DNA of 64,000 nt from Alphaproteobacteria bacterium. Lineage in GTDB: Bacteria > Pseudomonadota > Alphaproteobacteria > Rhodospirillales > Rhodospirillaceae. Shown here in pieces: positions 17,951-26,860 of this stretch; positions within the stretch are counted from its first letter, which is position 1, and every line of letters begins with the position of its first letter. A program made the position numbers and the translations under genes. The stretch is taken from positions 23,228 to 87,227 of the forward strand of contig JAURPI010000013.1 of NCBI GenBank assembly GCA_030835385.1. The letters run 5' to 3'. The notes beneath the pieces were generated by a model. The model was not told the DNA's origin. It saw only the letters and a list, made by a program, of their open reading frames with translations, and ran no database searches.

Positions 17951-18949
17951 ATGCCAAATAAATTTTTCGATCGTCGATCCGCTCTCACAGGTGGGGCAGC
18001 GTTCACAGCTCTACCTGCTTTGTCTGCAATCATAAAGCCTGGCTCTGCGCGTGCTGACTCTCGCACAGCCAGTGGCGCATCGTTGCAAGGGCCGACCTAT
18101 GATCTCTCCACCGGCCGCGGTAATGTCGATGCCTACCTCAAACTCACATCCAACCTGGATATGAAATCCACACACTATGGTTGGATCGAAGGCAAGGTCA
18201 TGGGGGTCGCGCCAGGTGGCCCGTTAAAGGAGATTTGCGGGTTTCGCGGGTTTGGCTGTAACCGTCTTTTGCCCTACGACGGCCCAGAATATGGCTTCCG
18301 CCGTGTTTTGCGCGAAGTCGTGTTTTATACTGACCTAGAGACGGGTGAAATTCTTGAAGAAATGGAAAACCCCTACACGGGTGAAACCGTCAAGGTGGTG
18401 CCGGTGGCGAACGATCCTTTCAATGCTATTTTCCGTGAAAGTTGGCCGGACGCACCAGACTATGGTGGCTTGAATACCGAGGTGCGAGAGCCCAAACCGT
18501 TTATCCTTAATTGGAACATTATTGGCGGTAAATTGATGATGGAGATTAGTGTCCATCTCTATTATCCCAATGCCCTAGACCCAAAAGTTTGGGTGAGGGA
18601 AAGCTCTGGCCCGATGAATCGCGTAACTGAGACGTTTATTTATTCGGCGTCACTTGACGATTTACAAAATCCAGATTTGACAACCATACCCAGTACTGGC
18701 GCGTGGGGGCGAGTTACGCCGTGGTTGCCGTGGATGCTAATGGGGCAGGCGCCTGGACACTGCCTCTACAACTGCATGTTTGCAGATGTCAAAGCACCAG
18801 AAGATATGCCAGATCAAAAAATCGTCGACTACGTAGCGATGAACTATCCGAAATTCATGGATGCGCCGACGGAATGGGAGGAGCCCTCGCTGTCATCCCT
18901 TGAGTGGTATGCGCGGGAGCAGGAACCAGCGCCACCAGGTGGCGCATAG
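17951..18949 (+). CDS. DUF1838 family protein, Tat-exported (paralogue 2)
   Basis: A 332-residue DUF1838 protein with a twin-arginine-type signal (FDRRSALTGG, hydrophobic stretch, cleavage near SARA-D). The family core FYTDLETGEILEEMENPYTGE is near-identical in layout to the paralogue at 19976-20818, and the C-terminal block WLPWMLMGQAPGH followed by MPDQ matches the other copies. An AAGGAG site lies before the ATG. No catalytic motif is obvious, and the family role is unknown. The last codons contain a perfect 8-bp inverted repeat with a 1-base centre (18929-18945), not followed by a T run. Confidence 0.87.
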   Translation: MPNKFFDRRSALTGGAAFTALPALSAIIKPGSARADSRTASGASLQGPTYDLSTGRGNVDAYLKLTSNLDMKSTHYGWIEGKVMGVAPGGPLKEICGFRGFGCNRLLPYDGPEYGFRRVLREVVFYTDLETGEILEEMENPYTGETVKVVPVANDPFNAIFRESWPDAPDYGGLNTEVREPKPFILNWNIIGGKLMMEISVHLYYPNALDPKVWVRESSGPMNRVTETFIYSASLDDLQNPDLTTIPSTGAWGRVTPWLPWMLMGQAPGHCLYNCMFADVKAPEDMPDQKIVDYVAMNYPKFMDAPTEWEEPSLSSLEWYAREQEPAPPGGA

Positions 18950-19031
18950 GTCTGTCGGCCAATCTTTGGCATACACCTAACGTTCATTATACTTTCAGCA
19001 CTGTTCAAAATCGGTGTAATGGGAAATTCGG

Positions 19032-19640
19032 ATGATCCGTAAGATTGTTGATCCGCCGCGCTTCATATGGATCATATTGGCTTTACCTGGCTTTCGGATG
19101 ACCAACTCGTTGTTGTCCGGAGCGATAGGGCCCGAAGGGCAACCCACAGAGGAATACCTTCTTCATACCTCCGGTGAGTCTGCGGCGCAAATCATGATTC
19201 TTGCGATGATGATAACGCCGTTCAGGATGATGTTCCCAAAGAACAAATTCTGGGCATGGATGCTAAAACGACGTCGGTATATTGGGATGGCGGCGTTTGT
19301 CTATGCGGTCTTCCACACCGTCCTCTACATTGTTGATATGGGTACTGTGCGTGCCATGCTCAACGAGTTTACGGCATTGGGCATTTGGACCGGCTGGCTT
19401 GCGTTCTTTATTTTTATTCCGTTGGCCATTACGTCCAATGACTTTTCTGTGCGTGCGCTCGGAACGTCATGGAAAACAGTACACCGCTTTGTTTACGTCG
19501 CGGCAATCGCAACGCTCGTGCACTGGATTTTCGTTCATAACAATATTGGCCCGGCATTAGCGCGTTTTGTTCCCCTAGCGCTGCTAGAAGGGTATCGTAT
19601 TTGGAGAACGATGAACCCCAAAAGTATGGCTGGTGCTTAA
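19032..19640 (+). CDS. Ferric-reductase-like/MsrQ-like haem membrane protein
   Basis: A 202-residue inner-membrane protein of the ferric reductase-like transmembrane (MsrQ/YedZ-like) group with about six helices. Candidate haem-ligating His residues lie in helices at VFHTVLY (near residue 97), WKTVHRFVY (near 153) and LVHWIFVH (near 164-169). MsrQ supplies quinone-derived electrons to a periplasmic partner. There is no msrP here; instead a PepSY-domain protein follows 23 bp downstream. It may therefore deliver electrons to one of the exported enzymes of this locus; that link is inference. Confidence 0.78.
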   Translation: MIRKIVDPPRFIWIILALPGFRMTNSLLSGAIGPEGQPTEEYLLHTSGESAAQIMILAMMITPFRMMFPKNKFWAWMLKRRRYIGMAAFVYAVFHTVLYIVDMGTVRAMLNEFTALGIWTGWLAFFIFIPLAITSNDFSVRALGTSWKTVHRFVYVAAIATLVHWIFVHNNIGPALARFVPLALLEGYRIWRTMNPKSMAGA

Positions 19641-19663
19641 CTTAAGATCGAAAAGGAAAACCA

Positions 19664-19963
19664 ATGAAGAATGTACTCGCAATCACTTTGGTGCTTTTGG
19701 TTTCGGCCGGGGCGCAGGCCTCTGGGATATATGAATGCGACGCCGTAGATCGTTCAGAGTGGCTGACCGAAGAGCGACTAACCCAGCAACTCATTGAGAG
19801 TGGCTGGCAAGAGGTCCGCCGTATGAAACCCGATGGTGGGTGTTGGGAGGTCTATGGCACTACGCCTGATGGTCAGAGAGTCGAAGGGTATTTTGACCCC
19901 GTCACCGGAGAGCAACTACTACTCGCGCAACGGGGCCGCATACTCTTTCGCAAGGAAGACTAA
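19664..19963 (+). CDS. Exported PepSY-domain protein
   Basis: A 99-residue protein with a signal peptide (about residues 1-19, ending AQA-S) and one PepSY-type domain: a helix (LTEERLTQQLIESGW) followed by the strands VRRMKPDGGCWEVYGTTPDG and RVEGYFDPVTGE. Two Cys residues in the mature part (near 25 and 65) could form a disulfide. Such small PepSY proteins often accompany ferric-reductase-like membrane proteins, matching its neighbour. An AAAAGGAAAA site precedes the ATG. It converges with the minus-strand DUF1838 gene with 12 bp between. Confidence 0.8.
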   Translation: MKNVLAITLVLLVSAGAQASGIYECDAVDRSEWLTEERLTQQLIESGWQEVRRMKPDGGCWEVYGTTPDGQRVEGYFDPVTGEQLLLAQRGRILFRKED

Positions 19964-19975
19964 GAGCCTTCCAGC

Positions 19976-20818
19976 TTATGCTCCCTCAATGAATGCACGG
20001 GGATCTGCATATTCCTTAGGATAGAGATCGCGCATAATGGCACTCCATTCTGGTGGCATACCGTCAATGGACCAAGATTTACGTCCAAATCCTCGTGAAA
20101 CGTAGTTGCCCGGGTGATCGCCCATATTGAGCCATGCCGGCCACGTATTAATGTCGTTAAAGGTTTCTGTGGCGTTCGCACTCAATACGCTGGGGTCTGA
20201 TACCTCTGAGATCGAGCCGTGATATGTGGTCCAATCATTAATCTGCATCATGCGGCTTTCTTCCGTCGTCGGCTCACCTCGGAATCCGGTGTCTCCGCGG
20301 CACCACACGTCGTCACCGATCACCCAGGCAGGTCCGATGTGACCATACTCGGTTATTTCTAAGCCTGGTCTTTCGGCGCGATGTCCGTCTCTACCTTGCT
20401 TATTGTATAGACCGGAAGACCGATTTACGCCGGGCTGGCGAACGGGAATCTTTTCGCCTGTGTAGGGATTGTCGAAGGTCTCAATCAGTTTTCCAGTTTC
20501 TAGGTCTGTGTAGAAAATAGCACTCATGCTTTTGGTGCTGTGGCCGCCATCTACATCTTCGGTCACAGATAGAAAACCAACGTGCATATCCCAGAAAGGA
20601 ATGAACTGGCTATCGAACAAGCCGTGCCGGATGGCTCGAATGTACCAATACACCACCCGGTTATCGAAGGAATGATTGAGTTTTCTATGGATGACGTAGA
20701 GGTCGTCTGGATCATGTGGATTTAACAGGTTCGTGGCTGCACCAACGGGCCTGGAAGCCAGTGCTGTTCCTGCAAATGGTGCGGCTCCAATTAGGCCTAA
20801 GATGTGTCTGCGATCCAT
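19976..20818 (-). CDS. DUF1838 family protein, Tat-exported (paralogue 3)
   Basis: A 280-residue DUF1838 protein, shorter than its two paralogues. The start at 20818 gives a twin-arginine signal (MDRRHILGLIG, hydrophobic to about residue 27) and has GAGGGA eight bases upstream; a TTG at 20833 is less likely. Shared blocks are FYTDLETGKLIETFDNPYTGE near residue 115 and the C-terminal WPAWLNMGDHPGN then MPPEW. It is encoded downstream of the exported carbon-nitrogen hydrolase on the same strand (46 bp gap), so the two are probably cotranscribed. Confidence 0.86.
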   Translation of the reverse strand: MDRRHILGLIGAAPFAGTALASRPVGAATNLLNPHDPDDLYVIHRKLNHSFDNRVVYWYIRAIRHGLFDSQFIPFWDMHVGFLSVTEDVDGGHSTKSMSAIFYTDLETGKLIETFDNPYTGEKIPVRQPGVNRSSGLYNKQGRDGHRAERPGLEITEYGHIGPAWVIGDDVWCRGDTGFRGEPTTEESRMMQINDWTTYHGSISEVSDPSVLSANATETFNDINTWPAWLNMGDHPGNYVSRGFGRKSWSIDGMPPEWSAIMRDLYPKEYADPRAFIEGA

Positions 20819-20864
20819 GACTAAATCCCTCAATCAGTTTTGGATTATAAAATAGCGGTGTTTG

Positions 20865-22004
20865 TTACCAATTTCTTTTCTCTTTTATATAGCGTGCAGA
20901 ATCTACCATGTCGGTCGGCAGATATTCTAAAGACAGGCCAGGGTCGATGGGTGGGCGGTACTTCTCATACACCGGCATGACCAGAGCCATCGGTACATCG
21001 GGGAGGCGGCGATTGCGTCGAAATTCAGCTATAGGGATGGTGGCCGAGACACTTTGCTCATACACGGATTTAGCGATACCAATGAGTTTTCCACCCGGAC
21101 CATAAATACTGGTCCCTCCTGCGCCTGAGGCCCCTGTGTTATCGGGTGCAATCGATTGGTTCATTGTTATCGTGTAGTTGTCATTGAACAACGACGCGGA
21201 TTGAGAATCGACTTGATTAAAACCACCGGAGGAAAACCGAATGCTGATCTCGACGCCTTTAAGGGCAATGGCACGGTGAATATCGGGGTCATACGGAGAG
21301 CAGAGTAGAGAGATATTGCCGATATCGGTGCGTGCTACGGGCAATACCGCATCCTCCCCATACATCTCAATGTAGCGCGGTAAAACGTCGTAAGCCGATG
21401 TTGTGTACATCGTCCATCTCGGGTTTCTGCGAACGTTGTGTTGTTTCCAGTGATTGGCGACCACTCGGCCATCCGGCCCGATAAGAATCCCGTTCAGCAA
21501 CAAGTGACCGGGCCAATTTTCTTCATCTTTGACGTAGGATGCAAAAGCGATATAGCAGCCGTGCTCTTTCGCCTTTTTACCCAGTGCTTCTGTTTCAGGG
21601 CCTGGCACTTCGATGCAAACCTTGAGTGCTTCTTCACGGGTCCATGGTGCCCACCCCATTATGGGTTGCTCAAAAAAGCCTACTAAATCTTGTTTGCCAG
21701 CGATAAAGCCGTTGTTTTGATCAACAAGATCCAGCATCCGTTGCAGATTACTCTCCATGACCGGCTTTGGATTGTCGGCGTCGGCGGGGATCATGGGAGA
21801 CTGTATCGCCCTAACTCGAATGGACTCTTTCTTTAGAGGGACCCTTTCATAGACGCCGTCTGGCGCGACACTGATATCGTTATCAATGGCGGCGTGAGCG
21901 TCTTCTGGTGTCATGCTTGCAGCAACGGCTGCAGCTGTTCCAACGCTGGCTCCACTTCGTAAAGCGGCTCTACGTGTCAGAGTTGAATTGGTGTCGTCAT
22001 CCAT
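20865..22004 (-). CDS. Tat-exported carbon-nitrogen hydrolase (nitrilase superfamily)
   Basis: A 379-residue protein with a twin-arginine signal (LTRRAALRSG, hydrophobic to about residue 38) and a nitrilase-superfamily domain. The catalytic Glu-Lys-Cys triad is present: Glu112 (VGFFEQP), Lys187 (ANHWKQHN) and Cys235 (SLLCSPYDP). Relatives hydrolyse amides, ureas or nitriles; substrate is unknown. Periplasmic nitrilase-fold enzymes are unusual. It is clearly related to the second carbon-nitrogen hydrolase at 54069-55130 (both share YDVL, YGxDA and IG before the Cys), which lacks the Lys. It is the first gene of a minus-strand pair, divergent from the aldo/keto reductase over 295 bp. Confidence 0.88.
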   Translation of the reverse strand: MDDDTNSTLTRRAALRSGASVGTAAAVAASMTPEDAHAAIDNDISVAPDGVYERVPLKKESIRVRAIQSPMIPADADNPKPVMESNLQRMLDLVDQNNGFIAGKQDLVGFFEQPIMGWAPWTREEALKVCIEVPGPETEALGKKAKEHGCYIAFASYVKDEENWPGHLLLNGILIGPDGRVVANHWKQHNVRRNPRWTMYTTSAYDVLPRYIEMYGEDAVLPVARTDIGNISLLCSPYDPDIHRAIALKGVEISIRFSSGGFNQVDSQSASLFNDNYTITMNQSIAPDNTGASGAGGTSIYGPGGKLIGIAKSVYEQSVSATIPIAEFRRNRRLPDVPMALVMPVYEKYRPPIDPGLSLEYLPTDMVDSARYIKEKRNW

Positions 22005-22299
22005 TTTCTGCTCTCCGTCGACAAGAACTTACACTCGCGGCAAGAAACTAAATGCCTGTTTGGTCTTTTCGCGAGCAGTGAACAAGCTTGGCGGATGGGT
22101 GCACCGGCGTCCATATAAATGCGCTGATCAAGCGGGGTAGCTGTTTAAGCGTTCGACCTGCGACTTCACGCTGAGTCCAGTTTAGGGTTTCCACTAATCT
22201 TGAGTATTTTCTTACGGTGCCTACTACCGATGACCTAAATTAGATATCATCTCGTGGGCCAAGCCGCCCAGCTGCGTTACCTTTTTTGAGAGGATCAAC

Positions 22300-23352
22300 A
22301 TGCCCTATTTATCGCGCCGTCAAATCTTGAAGACCACTGCCGCAGCGGCTGTTATTCCGGCACTGCCTTCGATGAATTCATCGGCGCGCGCTGGTGATGA
22401 GAACCGCACATTGGGTCGCGGCGGACCTGTTGTGTCTGGAGTTGGAGTCGGGTGTAACAACTTTGGTGGGCGGTTGGATGCGGCCGGGACGGATCGAGTT
22501 GTCCATGCTGCCGTGGCGAACGGCATTACTCTGTTCGATACGGCCGACGTGTACAGTCGCGGCTTGTCAGAGGAATATTTAGGTAAGGCGCTTGGCAAGC
22601 GACGCAGCAAAGTCCTCATCGCAACAAAGTTTGGTGGATCCATGGGGGCTGGCCCATCCCCTGATGGCGGTGGCACGCGTGACAACATCATGTATGCGGC
22701 TGAAGCATCGTTGAAACGTCTCAATACCGACGTAATCGACCTCTACCAGTATCACCGACCTGATGGGGTGACACCGGCTGAGGAGACACTCAGAGCTTTG
22801 GATGATCTCGTTCAGCAGGGAAAAGTGCGTTACATCGGCAACTCAAACTTTAGTGCGTCACAAGCTCGGGAAAGTGAGAAAATTTCGGCGGATGATGATC
22901 TGGCTAGTTATGTATCAGCGCAGAATTACTACAGTCTTCTGACACGCGATATTGAAGACGAGCTGGTTCCTGCATGTGAGGAACTTGGGTTGGGTGTGTT
23001 GCCCTTTTTCCCTCTAGAAAGTGGTGTGCTCACAGGCAAATACAAACGAAACGAGGCGTTCCCAGAAGGAACACGACTAGCCACGTTTGCGGCCCTTTCA
23101 CCAGACTTAGCAGAACGCTTCATCAACGAGGAGCGCTTTAACAAAATCGATCAGTTGACCGAACTTGCAGACGCGAACGGTGTTTCCCTGCTCAATTTTG
23201 CTTTCGGCTGGTTACTTAACAAGCCTTACATCTCAAGTGTTATTGCTGGTGCTTCCCGTGCCGAACACATCGAATCTAACGTTAAAGCGGCAGAATGGCG
23301 TCCGACGCCTGATGTGGATGGAGAGATTGATAGGATCACCCGCTCGGCTTAA
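22300..23352 (+). CDS. Tat-exported aldo/keto reductase
   Basis: A 350-residue protein with a twin-arginine signal (LSRRQILKTT, hydrophobic to about residue 31) and an aldo/keto reductase barrel. The catalytic tetrad can be placed: Asp and Tyr in LFDTADVYSRG, Lys in IATKFGGSM and His in YQYHRPDG. The NADP-binding C-terminal region (VIAGASRAEHIESNV) is present. Export by Tat would allow the enzyme to fold with its nucleotide in the cytoplasm. It is transcribed away from the carbon-nitrogen hydrolase/DUF1838 pair, with GAGAGGATC as the ribosome-binding region. Substrate unknown. Confidence 0.9.
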   Translation: MPYLSRRQILKTTAAAAVIPALPSMNSSARAGDENRTLGRGGPVVSGVGVGCNNFGGRLDAAGTDRVVHAAVANGITLFDTADVYSRGLSEEYLGKALGKRRSKVLIATKFGGSMGAGPSPDGGGTRDNIMYAAEASLKRLNTDVIDLYQYHRPDGVTPAEETLRALDDLVQQGKVRYIGNSNFSASQARESEKISADDDLASYVSAQNYYSLLTRDIEDELVPACEELGLGVLPFFPLESGVLTGKYKRNEAFPEGTRLATFAALSPDLAERFINEERFNKIDQLTELADANGVSLLNFAFGWLLNKPYISSVIAGASRAEHIESNVKAAEWRPTPDVDGEIDRITRSA

Positions 23353-23490
23353 CCCCTTAGCCACCTGTTGGTCGCTTGTGGTCTAGCTGGTAAATAAAGT
23401 GCGGAAAACTGGGCAAATTTGATCCAGACAGGCACTTAGAGCGTAAAATTGGTATAATCAAAGACCTTATCTGACGACGGGATATTGACC

Positions 23491-24522
23491 ATGACGGACA
23501 CCACACCTGATCAGCTTTCAACCGAACCCAAAGGGGTGATGAATAGCTCCTGGGGGCTGGCTGCGGGTGTGGCCTTCTGCGTTGGCTATACAGCGCTCAT
23601 ATATTTTCTGAAGCCCTACATGCCTCAGATCGACTTCGCGCCTGACACGGGGGCTTCCCACTATTATTGGAAACTCCCTGATCCGACATTTTGGTCTCGA
23701 GCGACAGCATGGGCCGGCTACATCCTTCATCAATGCACGATATGGGGCATGATCTACTACGCCCAGAACAACAAGCTGTCATACACCAAGGGTCTGCACC
23801 CGATTAATATTTTGATTCTTGGTGCGAACGCTTTGTTTGTTCTGCTGCATCTATTGCAAACACAGGTGTGGTATGATGGCACGGCGCAGGATACTCACAT
23901 CATGACCTCACAGGGGTCAGTGATCATCATGCTCGTGTTGATCTTGATCATGGAAAACCAACGCCGGGGTTTGGTGTTTGGAAAGAAAGTGGGCTTCTTA
24001 GCGGAGCCCGGTCGGGCCGTTCGCAAGTATCACGGCTACATCTTCTCTTGGGCCGTGATCTACACATTTTGGTACCATCCGATGGAAACATCTGTCGGGC
24101 ATCTCATGGGTACGTTTTATACCTGCATGATCATGCTTCAGGGCAGCTTGATATTCACGCGGGCGCATGTAAACAAATATTGGACAGCTTTTCTTGAGTT
24201 TTTTGTTGTCATACACGGCACAATTGTTGCGCTCATGCAGGGCAACGGACAATGGGGAATGTTCGCGTTCGGATTCCTTGCCTTGTTTGTCATCACTCAG
24301 ATGCATGGTCTTGGATTGAAGCGCTGGCTGCGTTGGGCGTTCCTAGGCGCTTACCTGGCTGCGATTGGAATAGTGTATGGTGGGCGCGGTTGGCAAACTC
24401 TCGAAGAAATACCGCGCGTTCCAATTGTCGAATATGCGCTTGTGTTTATATTCGGAGCGTTGATCTGGTTTGGCATGTGGGTGCTGGCGCGGGTTACAGG
24501 AACAGACCGCGCCCGGGCATAA
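23491..24522 (+). CDS. Polytopic His-rich membrane protein of unknown family
   Basis: A 343-residue inner-membrane protein with about nine predicted helices and no family I can name. Many His residues lie in or near helices: ILHQCTIW, LLHLLQTQ, KYHGYIFSW, FWYHPMETSVGHLMG, FTRAHVN, VVIHGTI and QMHGLGL. That pattern would suit haem or metal binding. ATG 23491 is used; a TTG six bases upstream would add two residues. It is followed by the nucleotide-transporter-like gene after 126 bp. Function is not assigned. Confidence 0.75.
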   Translation: MTDTTPDQLSTEPKGVMNSSWGLAAGVAFCVGYTALIYFLKPYMPQIDFAPDTGASHYYWKLPDPTFWSRATAWAGYILHQCTIWGMIYYAQNNKLSYTKGLHPINILILGANALFVLLHLLQTQVWYDGTAQDTHIMTSQGSVIIMLVLILIMENQRRGLVFGKKVGFLAEPGRAVRKYHGYIFSWAVIYTFWYHPMETSVGHLMGTFYTCMIMLQGSLIFTRAHVNKYWTAFLEFFVVIHGTIVALMQGNGQWGMFAFGFLALFVITQMHGLGLKRWLRWAFLGAYLAAIGIVYGGRGWQTLEEIPRVPIVEYALVFIFGALIWFGMWVLARVTGTDRARA

Positions 24523-24648
24523 CATTCGGACAAATTTGAGCTTCAAAATCCTGCGACCACGCCATGGTTGTGGGCGAAAGGGGCTCGTCTTGAGCGCCAG
24601 AATCTGGCTATAGTCTGGCTCACATTTTGTTTGATTTAGGCCCTTTAT

Positions 24649-26013
24649 ATGTCCTCAGCCGTTCATAGTTTCTTCCAGAAAACCGCGAAAATTGAGAGCC
24701 ACGAACTCAGGGCAATCCTGGTTTCCTTCGTGTACCTATTCTGCCTCATGGCGAGCTATTACACCATGCGGCCGCTGCGGGACGCGCTGGCATCGGAAGT
24801 CGCGTCTGAGGACCTTAAGTTTTTGTGGACAGGCACCTTCGTCGCCTCAACCCTCGCGGCACTGGTATTTGGCTGGGTTGTCTCACGCTTCAAAATTTCT
24901 TCCTGTCTGCCGTGGATCTACGGCTTTTTCATTATCAATATTGGAATTTTCTACGTGTTGATGGGGGGGTATCCCCTTGGCAGTGTGGATACGATGACTG
25001 CGCCTGTTTTAAATACGTGGCCCATCGTCTTGGCGCCCGTGAAAGTCAGCACGGTTGTAGCCTGTGTGTATTATGTTTGGCTTAGTGTTTTTAACATGTT
25101 TGTTGTTTCCGTATTCTGGAGCTTCCTTGCTGACCGGTATTCCAAAGATCAATCCAAACGTTTGTTTGGGTTTGTCGCCGCTGGCGGGAGTGCTGGTGCC
25201 GCTCTTGGCCCACTTGCCACGGCTGCTATCGTAACCGACCTTGGTGTCGAGAATATGCTGGTGATCTCGGCGGTAGTGTTATCGATCACAATTTTCTGCA
25301 TTCGTGATTTGAACCAGCACACAACGGGCGGGCATTCAGAGGAAGCCAAATTGGAGAAAGTGAAAGGAAAAGTTGGCGGTTCATCCTGGTCCGGCTTTGC
25401 GACGCTGTTTAAAGACCCGTATCTCATGGCCATCGCTGTATTCGTGATGCTGTACACATTTATTTCTACGATTTTTTATGTGGCGCAGGTTGATTTGGTG
25501 CGGGCCGCATTTGAAACGCGTGAAGCACGCTATGCCGTGAATGCGATCGTTGATGGCATCGTCAATGGCTTAGCTATTTTCACCCAGCTTTTCGTGACGT
25601 CTCGTATCGCTGGACGTTGGGGCATGGTCTTTCTTTTGGCTTGCATGCCTGCATTCATGATTTTTGCGTTCTTTGCGTTGAGCGCATTCCCAGTACTGAT
25701 GATGATCTTGTCTCTTCAGGTTGTTCGTAGAGCCGGAAACTATGCGATGACGAGACCTGGCCGAGAGATGCTTTGGACAGTTGTTGATCGAGATCGAAAA
25801 TACAAAGCGAAGAACGTTGTTGATACGTCGGTTTATCGCGGTGCTGATCTCATTAATATTTGGATCGAGAACGGCCTTCGCTCAGCTGGATTTGGGCTTG
25901 CCCAAATTGCATTGGTTGGTTCCGGCGTCGCTGCCGCGTGGTGTGGCGTTTCAATTTGGCTTGGTAAAACAGCAGAGAAACGCAAATCAGAACACCCAGA
26001 GTCTGCGAGATAA
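24649..26013 (+). CDS. MFS-like transporter of the NTP/NDP exchange (ATP:ADP antiporter) group
   Basis: A 454-residue protein with about 12 membrane helices. The N-terminal segment LMASYYTMRPLRDALASE and the following FLWTGTFVAS are typical of the bacterial group annotated as NTP/NDP exchange transporters, distant relatives of the ATP/ADP translocases of intracellular bacteria. The charged MRPLRD loop is the best recognisable signature. Free-living bacteria carry this subgroup too and its substrate is untested. The gene stands alone between a membrane protein and the Rossmann protein pair. Confidence 0.75.
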   Translation: MSSAVHSFFQKTAKIESHELRAILVSFVYLFCLMASYYTMRPLRDALASEVASEDLKFLWTGTFVASTLAALVFGWVVSRFKISSCLPWIYGFFIINIGIFYVLMGGYPLGSVDTMTAPVLNTWPIVLAPVKVSTVVACVYYVWLSVFNMFVVSVFWSFLADRYSKDQSKRLFGFVAAGGSAGAALGPLATAAIVTDLGVENMLVISAVVLSITIFCIRDLNQHTTGGHSEEAKLEKVKGKVGGSSWSGFATLFKDPYLMAIAVFVMLYTFISTIFYVAQVDLVRAAFETREARYAVNAIVDGIVNGLAIFTQLFVTSRIAGRWGMVFLLACMPAFMIFAFFALSAFPVLMMILSLQVVRRAGNYAMTRPGREMLWTVVDRDRKYKAKNVVDTSVYRGADLINIWIENGLRSAGFGLAQIALVGSGVAAAWCGVSIWLGKTAEKRKSEHPESAR

Positions 26014-26074
26014 TGTATTTAGCAACTGGACGAATTAAAAAATCACATAGTTTATCAAAGGGATGGAGTGCTCA

Positions 26075-26860
26075 ATGTTGAAATCTTTATCAATATCGAC
26101 ACTGGCAGCAGTGGCGATCTCAACCTCAGCCTTAGCGGCAGATCTTGTAGTTGTTGTAGGCGGCACGGGTGGTACCGGCTGGGAAACGGTCAAAGAGGCA
26201 ATGGAGCAAGGTTATGAAGTGCGCGCCACTACCACTAACGTCGAGCGGGCAACAGAAAGCAAAGGCGACGATGGCTTTACGTGGGTCAAGATGGACGCCC
26301 GTATTCCGGATGACATTCGCAAGGCGTTCGCTGGCGCCGACTATGTTATTTCTACCCTCGGTGGATCTTGCTTTGATCCGGGCGGCCCGCGGTCTGCTCG
26401 CCACGTCGATTTTCAAGGCGTTGTTAACATGGCCGGTATCGCCAAAGACTATGGTGTAAAGATGTTTGTTCTAACATCAGCTCTTGGCGCGGGAATCCCT
26501 GATCAACCACTGAACCAATTCTGCGACAATGTTCAGATGTGGAAATGGCTGGGCGAGGACTATCTGCGTGATGGCGATTTGCCATACTCAATCATCCGTC
26601 CGGGTGGCCTGGGTAACGACGAAGGTGGAAAACAAGGCATCACGCTTGCGGCTGTCGGTGAACTTAAAACTAGCTTCATTCAGCGTGCTGATGTTGCAAA
26701 GGTTCTGGTCGAAGCGCTAACCAACAAAGATGCTGCTGGTAAGACAATTGCAATCGGCGGAGACTCAAACAGAAAGCCGGACGAGTGGCGTGATGATTTT
26801 GCGTCCATCCCAGTTGATGCGGTGCAGGCGCCACCGCTGCGACCTGGTCAAGGCGAATGA
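26075..26860 (+). CDS. Sec-exported NAD(P)-binding Rossmann (atypical SDR/NmrA-like) protein
   Basis: A 261-residue protein. The start at 26075 has GGAG six bases upstream and opens a Sec signal peptide (about residues 1-21, ending ALA-A). The Rossmann strand follows directly with the dinucleotide motif GGTGGTG (near residue 28), and the fold continues as in SDR_a5/NmrA-like proteins (VISTLGGS, FVLTSALGAG, YSIIRPGGLG). No Tyr-x-x-x-Lys catalytic pair is obvious, as is common in this atypical group. Its stop overlaps the start of a second exported Rossmann protein (ATGA), so the two are made together and may pair. Confidence 0.82.
   Translation: MLKSLSISTLAAVAISTSALAADLVVVVGGTGGTGWETVKEAMEQGYEVRATTTNVERATESKGDDGFTWVKMDARIPDDIRKAFAGADYVISTLGGSCFDPGGPRSARHVDFQGVVNMAGIAKDYGVKMFVLTSALGAGIPDQPLNQFCDNVQMWKWLGEDYLRDGDLPYSIIRPGGLGNDEGGKQGITLAAVGELKTSFIQRADVAKVLVEALTNKDAAGKTIAIGGDSNRKPDEWRDDFASIPVDAVQAPPLRPGQGE

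Noticed and set aside
18929..18945. Perfect palindrome GCGCCACC-a-GGTGGCGC at the end of a DUF1838 gene
   Set aside because: It lies in coding sequence, has a one-base centre and no T run, so neither a terminator nor an evident repeat family; no second copy was seen.
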